From Verrucomicrobiota bacterium (lineage in GTDB: Bacteria > Verrucomicrobiota > Verrucomicrobiia > Limisphaerales > UBA9464), in assembly GCA_017309115.1 (NCBI GenBank), contig JAFLEF010000038.1, forward strand, positions 1-64,000: a DNA stretch of 64,000 nucleotides, read 5' to 3'. The notes beneath the pieces are model-generated. The model was not told the DNA's origin. It did not search any database and saw only the letters and a list, made by a program, of their open reading frames with translations. The position numbers and the translations under genes were made by a program. Positions 34,090-42,226 of the stretch are shown piece by piece (position 1 is the stretch's first letter; each line of letters starts with the position of its first letter).

Positions 34090-35844
34090 TCACCGGCCGG
34101 AACGACAGTGCGGGCAGGCGATCCCATGCATAAAGCGGGTTCGCAAATAGTCGTAGTTGGACGCCGCACTCTTCGGGGCATTGGCCTCGACCGCCGATTG
34201 CATCTGCTCGAGCAACTCCCGCCACTTGTAGGGCATCCAGCCATGGGGCTGACGTGGCCCAAATTCAATTCGGGCCTCGGCCGGAGGCTGCGCGGCCCGG
34301 AGGAACTCGTCGAAGTACCGGGTCGCCGTGTCCAGGAAGTAGGTGTCGGCATCACCCATCCAGATGTGAATTTTCCCCTTCAACTGCGGCCCCAAGAGCG
34401 GCCAATGTTGCTCCAGCAGGAGGCGCAGATCATACCGCTTCCATTCCACTGCCACCGTCGGATCAATCCGACCCGTCTGCGGATCCCAGATGGAGGCCGG
34501 CTTTCCATTCGTGAGCCGCGGACTGTAGGTCGCATTCCACGAGCCCCATTGCTGACCCGAGAACACGTAGCTGTTCCCCAATCCGAGCACGTTCTCCAAC
34601 TGGGTCTCGTGCCGCATCGTGAACTGGGTGTCCCCGTTGATCTCCCGGGCACAGGGACGCTCGAAGCCCGCTGCGTTCACAAACGCATTGGGTTCCTGGT
34701 ACAGATTCACCAGCTGCAAGGCCCGGAAATCCGTGGGATCTGGAAAGCCACTCCAGCAGCCGCCGAACACCGTGGGATAAAACACCTGAAGTGCCAGCGA
34801 GACCCAACCACCGGTGGACCCACCCGTCAGGAAACGGGCATGCGACTGACCCAGTCCCCGGTAGGCCGCTTCCACATAGGGCAGAAGTTCCTGCACCACG
34901 GCATCGCCATACGGACCGTGGTTGTCGGAATTGACCTGATACGGATCCCCCAGCGGTCCCGCGCCATCCAATTGCAGCAAAATGAAGCGCGGCGTGTCAT
35001 CGGCATTCCAGGTTCGTTCGAAACTCGAACCCGCGCGCATCATGTCCACCACATGATTGAACCGCGTACCAAAACCCCCGATTTGAATGACCAGCGGATA
35101 CCGACGCGACGGTTCATTCTCCCAGCCCTTTGGCAGGATGATACCGGCCCGCAGGAACATCGGACGTCCCCAAAACGCCGTGAGCTTCTCCGAACGAAGC
35201 TTCAGAAACTTCAGCTGCTCCGTCTCGGCGGGCAGGGTCTCGTCCGGAATCCGCTGATCCAACGTCAGGGTGTATCGCTGCCGGCGGGCGGGATCGAAGC
35301 GGATCAACTGCGGGGTGCTGTACAGATTGCCCGGAGCATCGTGCAGCCAGATATCGCGATTGGTCATCAGAACCGCCTGCGCCCGGTAAACTCCCGCCGG
35401 GACTTCCGACAAATCCCGCTGCGGAAAGAGTGCCGATTCCGCATCCAAGACCACCGGCCGTCGGCCGTCGAACGGACCCGCGTCGCAACCCAACCGGGGC
35501 GGCGACTTCAATCCGGTCGCCGTCAGCGAGTGGCGCGGTTCAGCGGCGTTGGTGGGTCCGAGAATCACCAACAGCCGCCCCGTCGCTGGAGCCGCCAGCA
35601 ATCCAGGCGCCGCCTGGACCTCCAGTCGCGCCCGGGCTGGACGGGCCGGCGGCGGCAACGCTTCGAGGGCTTGGTTCGCCGCCACGGTCCAAGCCCCGAG
35701 GAAACCCAGGAACAACCCGAGCCAGGTCCCTCGGCGATGACGGGTAAGCGGTAAGCGGCAAGCGGTCAGGAAACTGCGAGGTGAAGCGGGGCTAGGGCGC
35801 AGCCGCTGGCGATGTCTCACGATACCCCCCCGCGTCGAGGACAT
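34090..35844 (-). CDS. Secreted esterase-like alpha/beta hydrolase
   Basis: A protein of up to 584 residues. A hydrophobic export signal (WLGLFLGFLGAWTVAANQA) lies at residues 41-59. A beta-rich N-terminal domain (about 70-230) precedes an esterase-D-type hydrolase domain: RYPLVIQIGGFGTRFNH, the nucleophile elbow FLTGGSTGGWVSLALQVF near residue 345, IHIWMGDADTYFLD for the acid, and PRQPHGW for the histidine. The architecture recalls enterochelin-esterase-like enzymes. Codons around residues 25-34 read through a heptad repeat and a hairpin repeat sits just upstream, so the start is uncertain. Substrate unknown. Confidence 0.75.
   Translation of the reverse strand: MSSTRGGIVRHRQRLRPSPASPRSFLTACRLPLTRHRRGTWLGLFLGFLGAWTVAANQALEALPPPARPARARLEVQAAPGLLAAPATGRLLVILGPTNAAEPRHSLTATGLKSPPRLGCDAGPFDGRRPVVLDAESALFPQRDLSEVPAGVYRAQAVLMTNRDIWLHDAPGNLYSTPQLIRFDPARRQRYTLTLDQRIPDETLPAETEQLKFLKLRSEKLTAFWGRPMFLRAGIILPKGWENEPSRRYPLVIQIGGFGTRFNHVVDMMRAGSSFERTWNADDTPRFILLQLDGAGPLGDPYQVNSDNHGPYGDAVVQELLPYVEAAYRGLGQSHARFLTGGSTGGWVSLALQVFYPTVFGGCWSGFPDPTDFRALQLVNLYQEPNAFVNAAGFERPCAREINGDTQFTMRHETQLENVLGLGNSYVFSGQQWGSWNATYSPRLTNGKPASIWDPQTGRIDPTVAVEWKRYDLRLLLEQHWPLLGPQLKGKIHIWMGDADTYFLDTATRYFDEFLRAAQPPAEARIEFGPRQPHGWMPYKWRELLEQMQSAVEANAPKSAASNYDYLRTRFMHGIACPHCRSGR
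35742..35770. repeat. GGTAAGC heptad run (copy 3)
   Basis: Four units (GGGTAAGC, GGTAAGC, GGCAAGC, GGTCAGG) follow one another, the reverse complement of the runs at 5496 and 29708. The run lies in the N-terminal codons of the esterase reading frame. Confidence 0.5.
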
Positions 35845-35845
35845 A

Positions 35846-35874
35846 CCAAAGCGGTAGAAGGTCTACCGCAGTCC
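35846..35874 (-). repeat. Variable-core hairpin family, copy
   Basis: GCGGTAG at 35851-35857 pairs with CTACCGC at 35863-35869 around AAGGT, flanked by CCAAA and AGTCC. On the minus strand the flanks and loop (ACCTT) match the copy at 51648-51676. It lies just upstream of the esterase gene. Confidence 0.7.
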
Positions 35875-36023
35875 ACAGGAAGACTGGAACGTGGGAAGCG
35901 GTAAGCGCAAATCATGGACTCTAGTCTTTCCCCATTCGCGGGATTGGTTCCCTTTTGTGGTTCCATTCCCATTCGGGTTTCAGGGTGCCCTTGGTGGTTT
36001 CTGGAGACGCGGCGCGCAGGTCA

Positions 36024-37460
36024 TCAGGCGAACAGCGCCGGAACAAGTTCCCCATGAACATCGGTCAACCGGAAGTCGCGACCTTCAAACCGATACGTGA
36101 ACCGGGTATGCTCAATGCCCAGCAAATGCAAAATCGTGGCGTGTAAATCGTGCACGCTCACCGGCGAATCCACGATGTTGTAGCCGAAGTCGTCGGTCTT
36201 CCCGATTACCAGACCCGGCTTCACTCCGCCCCCAGCCATCCACAACGAGAAGCAACGCGGATGATGGTCGCGACCGAAGTTTGTCTTCGAGATTTCGCCC
36301 TGCGAGTACGCCGTTCGGCCAAATTCCCCCCCCCAGATCACCAAGGTGTCGTCCAACAGCCCCCGTTGTTTCAGATCCTTGATCAACGCGGCGCTGCCCC
36401 GATCGGTGTTGCGGGTCTGCGCCTTGATCCCATCCGGCAGGCCGCCGTGATGGTCCCAGTCCCGATGACACAACTGAATGAAGCGCACGCCCCGTTCCGC
36501 CAGACGCCGCGCCAGCAAACAGTTGTTCGCGAACGACGCCTTGCCCGGTTCGGCCCCGTAAAGTTCGAGGACTTCCTTCGGCTCTTTCGCAATGTCCATC
36601 AGCTCCGGAACGCTGGTTTGCATCCGGAACGCCAACTCGTAGTTCTCGATGTGCGTGGCGATGGCCGGATCGTTCAACGCTCCCAACTGCCGCCGATTGA
36701 GATCCTGCATCGCATCGAGCAACTGCCGACGTGACGTCGCGCTGAGCCCGGGCGGATTCGAGACGTACAACACCGGATCGCCCTGACTGCGCAGCTGCAC
36801 GCCCTGGTAATTGCCCGGGAGAAAACCGTTGCCCCAATACCGCGCCTGCAACGACTGACCGCCGCTGCCGCTGGTGAGCACCACGAAGGACGGCAGATTT
36901 TCATTCTCACTGCCCAGTCCATACGCCAGCCACGCTCCCATGGTTGGACGTCCCGGCTGTTGATTGCCCGTGCCGAAAAAGGTGACCGCCGGGTCGTGGT
37001 TGATCGGATCGGTGTGCATCGACCGGATCAACGCCAACTCGTCAATCACACTGCCGGTGTGGGGCAGCAGACTGCTGAGTTCCACGCCCGAACGACCGTA
37101 GCGCTGAAACTCAAAGGCCGGCCCTACGCACTTCAGCACCGACTGTCCGGCCGTCATGCCCGTGATGCGCTGACCCATGCGCACGCTGGGGGGCAGTTCC
37201 TCGCCGGTCATGTCCTTGAGCAACGGCTTGGGGTCAAAGAGGTCCAGATGCGACGGCGCACCGGACTGGAACAGGTAAATGACGCGCTTGGCCTTGGGGG
37301 ATAGATGCAGGGACCCGAGCGCGCCGGTGCCAGGACTGGGAGCCGCGGCCCGGGCCGGATTCAGCAGCGAAGCCAGCGCCATGGTCCCGAGGCCGGTGCT
37401 GCTGCGGGTCAGGAACGCCCGCCGGGACAGGGTTCGTTCGAGGTCGGATTGGAAGAGCAT
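36024..37460 (-). CDS. DUF1501 domain-containing protein (sulfatase-like)
   Basis: A 478-residue DUF1501 protein, a Planctomycetes/Verrucomicrobia family resembling alkaline-phosphatase/sulfatase folds. The N-terminal twin-arginine-type signal (SRRAFLTRSSTGLGTMALAS) suggests Tat export. Family landmarks are LFQSGAPSHLDLFDPKP, QRYGRSGVELSSLLPHTG, GGEFGRTAYSQGE and HHPRCFSLWMAGGGVKPG. It lies 18 bases downstream of the PSCyt1/DUF1549/DUF1553 gene, the usual pairing. Function is unproven; roles in degradation of sulfated or complex polysaccharides are often suggested. Confidence 0.9.
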   Translation of the reverse strand: MLFQSDLERTLSRRAFLTRSSTGLGTMALASLLNPARAAAPSPGTGALGSLHLSPKAKRVIYLFQSGAPSHLDLFDPKPLLKDMTGEELPPSVRMGQRITGMTAGQSVLKCVGPAFEFQRYGRSGVELSSLLPHTGSVIDELALIRSMHTDPINHDPAVTFFGTGNQQPGRPTMGAWLAYGLGSENENLPSFVVLTSGSGGQSLQARYWGNGFLPGNYQGVQLRSQGDPVLYVSNPPGLSATSRRQLLDAMQDLNRRQLGALNDPAIATHIENYELAFRMQTSVPELMDIAKEPKEVLELYGAEPGKASFANNCLLARRLAERGVRFIQLCHRDWDHHGGLPDGIKAQTRNTDRGSAALIKDLKQRGLLDDTLVIWGGEFGRTAYSQGEISKTNFGRDHHPRCFSLWMAGGGVKPGLVIGKTDDFGYNIVDSPVSVHDLHATILHLLGIEHTRFTYRFEGRDFRLTDVHGELVPALFA

Positions 37461-37478
37461 GGGAGGAACCGTTCGAAC

Positions 37479-40400
37479 TTATTTGGAAATGGTTTCGTTC
37501 AGATTCAGCAGGACGTTGGCCACCGTGGTCATGGCGGCCAGTTCCGGAGTCGGAGCCGGCGCGGCCACCGGATATTCACCCACCTTGAGCAAGGCGGCCG
37601 CCGCATCGGGGTCCGCCTGGTAGGTTTGCAATTGCTGGTCGTAGGTCCGCCGCAACACGTCCACCTCAGACGCCTCGGGTACGCGTCCCAACGTATGACG
37701 GAAGGCACGGATCAAACGCTTCTGCACATCCTCCGGTTCTTCCCGCTGGACCCGCTGCGCCAGCGCCCGAGCGGCTTCGACAAATCCGGGATCATTCATT
37801 AACACCAGCGACTGCAACGGCGTTTGTGTGCGGGGTCGCAAGAACGTACACACCTCGCGATTGGGTGCGTCAAACGTGGCAAACGGCGGATAATGGGCGG
37901 ACCGCCGCCAGAAGACGTACATGCCACGTCGATAGAGCAGATCGCCATGATCCTGCACAAAGACCGAATCCGTGCCGTCCCAGATACCCGCCGGCTGATA
38001 CGGCTTCACCGACGGTCCGCCAATTCGGTCATTGAGCAGACCCGAGACGGCCAAGGCGTTGTCACGAATGAACTCCGCTTCCAGTCGCAGCCGGGGCCCG
38101 CGGGCGAGCAATCGGTTATACGGATCCCGCTCAAGCTTCTCCGGCGGGACCACGGCCGACTGGCGGTAAGTCGCCGACGTCACGATCAGCCGAACCAGCG
38201 CCTTCACATCCCACGGCGCCACTGGTGTGCCGTTTCCGCCCGCCGGACTGCCATCCCGGAATCGCGTCGCCAGCCAATCCAACAACTCCGGATGACTCGG
38301 CCATTCTCCCTGAGCTCCAAAGTCGTTGATCGTCTTGACCAGGCCGTTGCCGAAGAAGAGCGACCAATAGCGGTTCACCGTTACCCGCGCTGTCAGCGGA
38401 TGCTGCGGCGACACCAACCACCGGGCGAGGGCCAGACGGTTCACCTTTCCGTCGGGCAACGGCGGCAGAAAGGCCGGGGTGCCCGCGGTCACCGGTTCAC
38501 CCGGGGTTCGGAAATCGCCCCGGGTCAGCACGTAGGTCGGCCGGGGCGGATCCATTTCCTCCATGATCAGCGTAGTCGGGATCTGACTGATCAACGTGTC
38601 CTTGGCGGACCGAGCCTTGGCCAGGGCCGCCTCGGACCGGAGATAATCAACGGCGTAGTTCTCCTTGTAGAACCGAGCCAGATCCGCGCGTTCCGGATCC
38701 GACCGCTTGCCGCGGGACTTGGCCAACACCGGCGAATATCCTTCCAGCGCCCGCACCTTCACTTCCTCCGGCGGCACCACCCGGGATTCGAACCGCAGGT
38801 CGTTCACCAAGCCGGTGAAGAACGTGTCTCCCGACCGCGATCCGACTCGCAGCGGCTCAGCCACGGTCCACGTCTCGGTCAACTGATCCTTTTCCGTCTC
38901 CGTGTCACGCGCGCGGCCGTTGACGTACAGCTTTACTCCCGCGGCCTTACCTGAACCGTCATAGCTGAAGACCACGTGCAACCATTGATCCCGTGGGAAC
39001 TGCTCCTTGGCTCGAACCTTCAAGGCGTTGTCCGGCCACTGATGGATCAGGTGAACCTGCGGACGTCCGTCCTGAATCAGGAGGTCAAGTCCGCGGTAGC
39101 CCGGACCCTTCTCCTGCTGACTGAACACCGCGCCGTTGCCACTCATCTTCACCCAGGCACTCACCGTAAGCGGCTGCCCGCGATCCCCCAGAGCCGGCAC
39201 CGGAAACTCGGCGAACGTCTTGCCCTCAAACTTCAAGGCCCGACCCAACCGGCCTTCGGCAAACTCAGCGGTATCGGATCCATTCCAGCGACCCGGGAAG
39301 GACCCCATCTCACCCGTGGCCACGAGCGCGTCGTTGGCCGTCACCCGCACCAGGGAGTTGGTCGGGGTGGGCGCCACGGGTCGGCTGGACAGTTCCCGCT
39401 CCCATTTCTCCTGGGTTTCGCCCAGTTCATTGATGCGGTCCTGCAACGTCTTCTCGGCGTCGCGCAAATTGAACTCCACCTCCACCAACCGCACCGCCTG
39501 CTCCGGAGACGGCACCGCCAAGCGCGGCGGTGGATTGTCGGTCCGGATCCGATCCAGCCCCTTCTCCGGCACGTTGTGGAAGAAGGCGTACAACTGGTAG
39601 AACTCCCGGGTCGTCATCGGGTCGTACTTGTGGTCATGGCACTCCGTGCACCCCACAGTCAGACCCAGCCAGACCGTGCCCAAGGTGTTGACCCGATCCA
39701 CGACGTACTTGTTGAGGTACTCGTCGGGGTCAGCCCCGCCTTCGTCGTTGGTCATGTTGTTGCGGACGAATCCGGTGGCGATGCGCTGGGCCGCCGTGGG
39801 ATTGGGCAACAGGTCGCCGGCCAACTGCTCCACGGTGAAGGCGTCGTACGGCTGATTGGTGTTGAAGGCTTGGATCACCCAGTCGCGCCACAGCCACATG
39901 AAACGAACCCCATCGAAGTGGTAACCACTGGTGTCCGCGAACCTGGCCAGGTCGAGCCAGTTGGCGGCCATGCGTTCACCGTAGTGCGGCGAGGCCAGGA
40001 GCCGGTCGACCAGCTTCTCGTAGGCGTCCGGCGCAGTGTCGGCCAGATACGCATCCACTTCCTCCACCGTCGGCGGCAAACCAGTAAGATCGAAGCTGGC
40101 CCGGCGCAGCAGCGACACCCGGTCGGCTTCCGGATTCGGCTTCAGTCCGGCCTGCTCCATCTGGGCCAGGGTGAAGAAATCGAGTTCATTGCGCGGCCAA
40201 CGGACGTCCTTCACTGGTGGCAGGGTGGGACGTTCCGGAGGCAGGAACGACCAGTGTTCCTTCCAGGGCGCGCCCGCGGCCACCCACCGTTCGAGCAGTT
40301 CCTTTTGCGCCGGAGTCAACGCCTTGCCGTGTTTCGGCGGGGGCATGACGTCATCCGGATCCTCGGTCCGAATGCGAGCAATGACCGAACTCTTCTCCAA

Positions 40401-40664
40401 GCTGCCGGCCACCAGCGCTCGTTCTCCGGACTTCAGCTGTTTGAAGGCATCTTCCTGCCGATCCAAGCGAAGTCCCGCTTTCCGCTTGCCTTCATCAGGT
40501 CCATGGCAGGCATAGCAGTGATCGGAAAGGATTGGCCGAATGTCCCGATTGAAATCGGGAGCCTTGGCGTCGGGACCTGCCCACGTCACCACACCCGCCC
40601 CGCCAACCAGCACGGCGACCCAACAGGCCTTAAGCCGGGAAATGGAGAAACGCGGACGGAACAT
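37479..40664 (-). CDS. PSCyt1/DUF1549/LamG/DUF1553 protein
   Basis: A 1061-residue exported protein. The N-terminal signal is followed by a cytochrome-type PSCyt1 domain with heme motif CYACHGPDEGKRKAGLRLD and MPPPKHGKAL (residues 45-120). DUF1549 (about 155-365) contains DLTGLPPT, WLDLARFADTSGYHFD and a second CxxCH in CTECHDHKYDP. A LamG-type domain lies at about 450-600, and DUF1553 (about 715-1015) contains LALARWLVSPQHPLTARVTV and NRYWSLFFGNGLV. It forms a pair with the downstream DUF1501 gene. The two heme motifs suggest a redox role at the envelope. Confidence 0.93.
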   Translation of the reverse strand: MFRPRFSISRLKACWVAVLVGGAGVVTWAGPDAKAPDFNRDIRPILSDHCYACHGPDEGKRKAGLRLDRQEDAFKQLKSGERALVAGSLEKSSVIARIRTEDPDDVMPPPKHGKALTPAQKELLERWVAAGAPWKEHWSFLPPERPTLPPVKDVRWPRNELDFFTLAQMEQAGLKPNPEADRVSLLRRASFDLTGLPPTVEEVDAYLADTAPDAYEKLVDRLLASPHYGERMAANWLDLARFADTSGYHFDGVRFMWLWRDWVIQAFNTNQPYDAFTVEQLAGDLLPNPTAAQRIATGFVRNNMTNDEGGADPDEYLNKYVVDRVNTLGTVWLGLTVGCTECHDHKYDPMTTREFYQLYAFFHNVPEKGLDRIRTDNPPPRLAVPSPEQAVRLVEVEFNLRDAEKTLQDRINELGETQEKWERELSSRPVAPTPTNSLVRVTANDALVATGEMGSFPGRWNGSDTAEFAEGRLGRALKFEGKTFAEFPVPALGDRGQPLTVSAWVKMSGNGAVFSQQEKGPGYRGLDLLIQDGRPQVHLIHQWPDNALKVRAKEQFPRDQWLHVVFSYDGSGKAAGVKLYVNGRARDTETEKDQLTETWTVAEPLRVGSRSGDTFFTGLVNDLRFESRVVPPEEVKVRALEGYSPVLAKSRGKRSDPERADLARFYKENYAVDYLRSEAALAKARSAKDTLISQIPTTLIMEEMDPPRPTYVLTRGDFRTPGEPVTAGTPAFLPPLPDGKVNRLALARWLVSPQHPLTARVTVNRYWSLFFGNGLVKTINDFGAQGEWPSHPELLDWLATRFRDGSPAGGNGTPVAPWDVKALVRLIVTSATYRQSAVVPPEKLERDPYNRLLARGPRLRLEAEFIRDNALAVSGLLNDRIGGPSVKPYQPAGIWDGTDSVFVQDHGDLLYRRGMYVFWRRSAHYPPFATFDAPNREVCTFLRPRTQTPLQSLVLMNDPGFVEAARALAQRVQREEPEDVQKRLIRAFRHTLGRVPEASEVDVLRRTYDQQLQTYQADPDAAAALLKVGEYPVAAPAPTPELAAMTTVANVLLNLNETISK

Positions 40665-40863
40665 GCTCGGGGAATATGGAAAGCCGGACGAACCGATTCA
40701 ATGTCTTCCGACAAAACACTGGAACCGCCCAGCGGCAAGCGCGGTCGGTAGGGGGAGGACAAACTTTCCGCTGAGCCGTCGGCGTCCAACCGTCCACCCC
40801 GCCAAAGATTCCGCGTGCAGGCGGCTAAATCTACGCTACGCATCTGCCCCGACGGATCCTGAC

Positions 40864-41856
40864 ATGAATTCCGAACTGGTCTCCGCCCTGGGGGCTAACC
40901 TGCTGTCTCCCGCGGTCCTGTTCTTTGTGCTGGGTGTGATTGCCACCTTGGCCAAGAGCGATCTGAAATTTCCCGAACCCCTCTACACCACCCTGACGCT
41001 GTATCTCTTGGTGGCGATTGGCTTCAAGGGCGGGGTCGCCATTCGCGAGGCGGGTCTGATGCAGGTTTGGTTGCCGGCCTTGGGCGCCATACTGCTCGGG
41101 GCGGCGATTCCCCTGTGGACGTACCCCGTTCTGCGCTTCGGCGGCGGGCTCAGTGCGGTCGATGCAGCGGCCATCAGCGCTCATTACGGGTCCGTCAGCG
41201 CGGTTACCTTTATCGCCGCCACCAACTTTCTGACCCAAGTGAGCCAACCCTTCGAAGCCTATGCCACGGCGTTCCTCGCGGTGATGGAAGCCCCGGCCAT
41301 CATTGTGGGCGTGGTGCTGGGCAAGTTGGCGCTGCCGCGGGAGGGACGGTCGTTGGCGGCGTCCATTCGAGGCGCCATTCACGAAGCCATGCTCGGGCGA
41401 AGTGTGGTCCTCTTGGTCGGCGCCCTGTTCATCGGCTGGGCCAGCGGCAAACGGGGCGCCCAGATGACTGAAGGCTTCTTCGTCACGCCGTTCCAGGGGA
41501 TCCTGGCCCTGTTCCTTCTCGAAATGGGGCTGGTCGCCGCCCGACGATTCGGGGATCTGCGCAAGGTGGGCCTCTTCCTGGCGGCCTTTGGTATCGCCGC
41601 TCCGCTCGTGAACGGTTGCCTGGGGATCGGCCTCGCCAGTCTTGTCGGCCTGGGTGCGGGCGGGACCATGCTGATGGGGGTCCTTGCCGCCAGCGCCAGC
41701 TACATCGCAGCCCCCGCCGCCATGCGTCTCTCGTTGCCCGAAGCCAACCCAACGTTCTACCTCACTGCCGCCCTCGCCGTGACCTTTCCCTTTAACCTCA
41801 CCGTGGGTCTGCCCCTCTACTACGCCCTGGCTCGCTGGGCGGTCGGTAACCCGTAA
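40864..41856 (+). CDS. sbtA: Sodium-dependent bicarbonate transport family permease (SbtA-like)
   Basis: A 330-residue inner-membrane protein with about ten hydrophobic helices in two inverted halves (LLSPAVLFFVLGVIATLA, TLTLYLLVAIGFKGGVAI, ILALFLLEMGLVAARRF, GTMLMGVLAASASYIAAPAA). It includes AAISAHYGSVSAVTFIAA and the matching second-half AAPAAMRLSLPEANPTFY, features of the SbtA/DUF897 family that imports bicarbonate with sodium. ATG 40864 gives the first helix at the right distance; an upstream in-frame extension was rejected. sbtB follows after 38 bases. Confidence 0.9.
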   Translation: MNSELVSALGANLLSPAVLFFVLGVIATLAKSDLKFPEPLYTTLTLYLLVAIGFKGGVAIREAGLMQVWLPALGAILLGAAIPLWTYPVLRFGGGLSAVDAAAISAHYGSVSAVTFIAATNFLTQVSQPFEAYATAFLAVMEAPAIIVGVVLGKLALPREGRSLAASIRGAIHEAMLGRSVVLLVGALFIGWASGKRGAQMTEGFFVTPFQGILALFLLEMGLVAARRFGDLRKVGLFLAAFGIAAPLVNGCLGIGLASLVGLGAGGTMLMGVLAASASYIAAPAAMRLSLPEANPTFYLTAALAVTFPFNLTVGLPLYYALARWAVGNP

Positions 41857-41894
41857 ACCCGACGCCCGCCAAACCAACCCCACCTCTTCCTGCC

Positions 41895-42197
41895 ATGACA
41901 ACGCATCCCATGAAACGCGTGACCATCGTGTGTGAATCCCTGGCTCGGGAACCGGTGACGCGCCTGTTGCAGGAGGTTGGGGCGCACGGGTGGACCCTGC
42001 TGGAAGTTCAGGGCAGCGGCCGCCAGGGGTTGCGCCTGGCCGAGATCCCCGAATTCTCCAACATTCAGGTAGATGTGATCATCCCCCCGGCCGTCACGGA
42101 AACCCTGCTGCAACGCCTGCACGCCGACTTCTTCCCCAAGTTCGCCATGATCGCCTACGAAACTGACATCCGCGTCCTCCGACCGAACAAATTCTGA
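41895..42197 (+). CDS. sbtB: SbtB-like PII-family protein
   Basis: A 100-residue PII-like protein. MKRVTIVCESLAREPVTRLL opens a ferredoxin-like fold, LRLAEIPEFSNIQVDVIIPP and FAMIAYETDIRVLR complete it. The classical PII T-loop is short, as in SbtB, which binds adenyl nucleotides including cAMP and gates SbtA. It follows sbtA by 38 bases on the same strand. The translation may start at the inner Met (MKRVTIV). Confidence 0.85.
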   Translation: MTTHPMKRVTIVCESLAREPVTRLLQEVGAHGWTLLEVQGSGRQGLRLAEIPEFSNIQVDVIIPPAVTETLLQRLHADFFPKFAMIAYETDIRVLRPNKF

Positions 42198-42226
42198 ATC
42201 TCCCAGCTCGTCGCGCCAGATTGCGA

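Noticed and set aside
34012..35754. 580-codon open frame on the plus strand
   Set aside because: Antisense to the esterase gene, which has clear catalytic motifs.
38976..40751. 591-codon open frame on the plus strand
   Set aside because: Antisense to the PSCyt1/DUF1549/DUF1553 gene, with low-complexity Arg/His/Gln composition.
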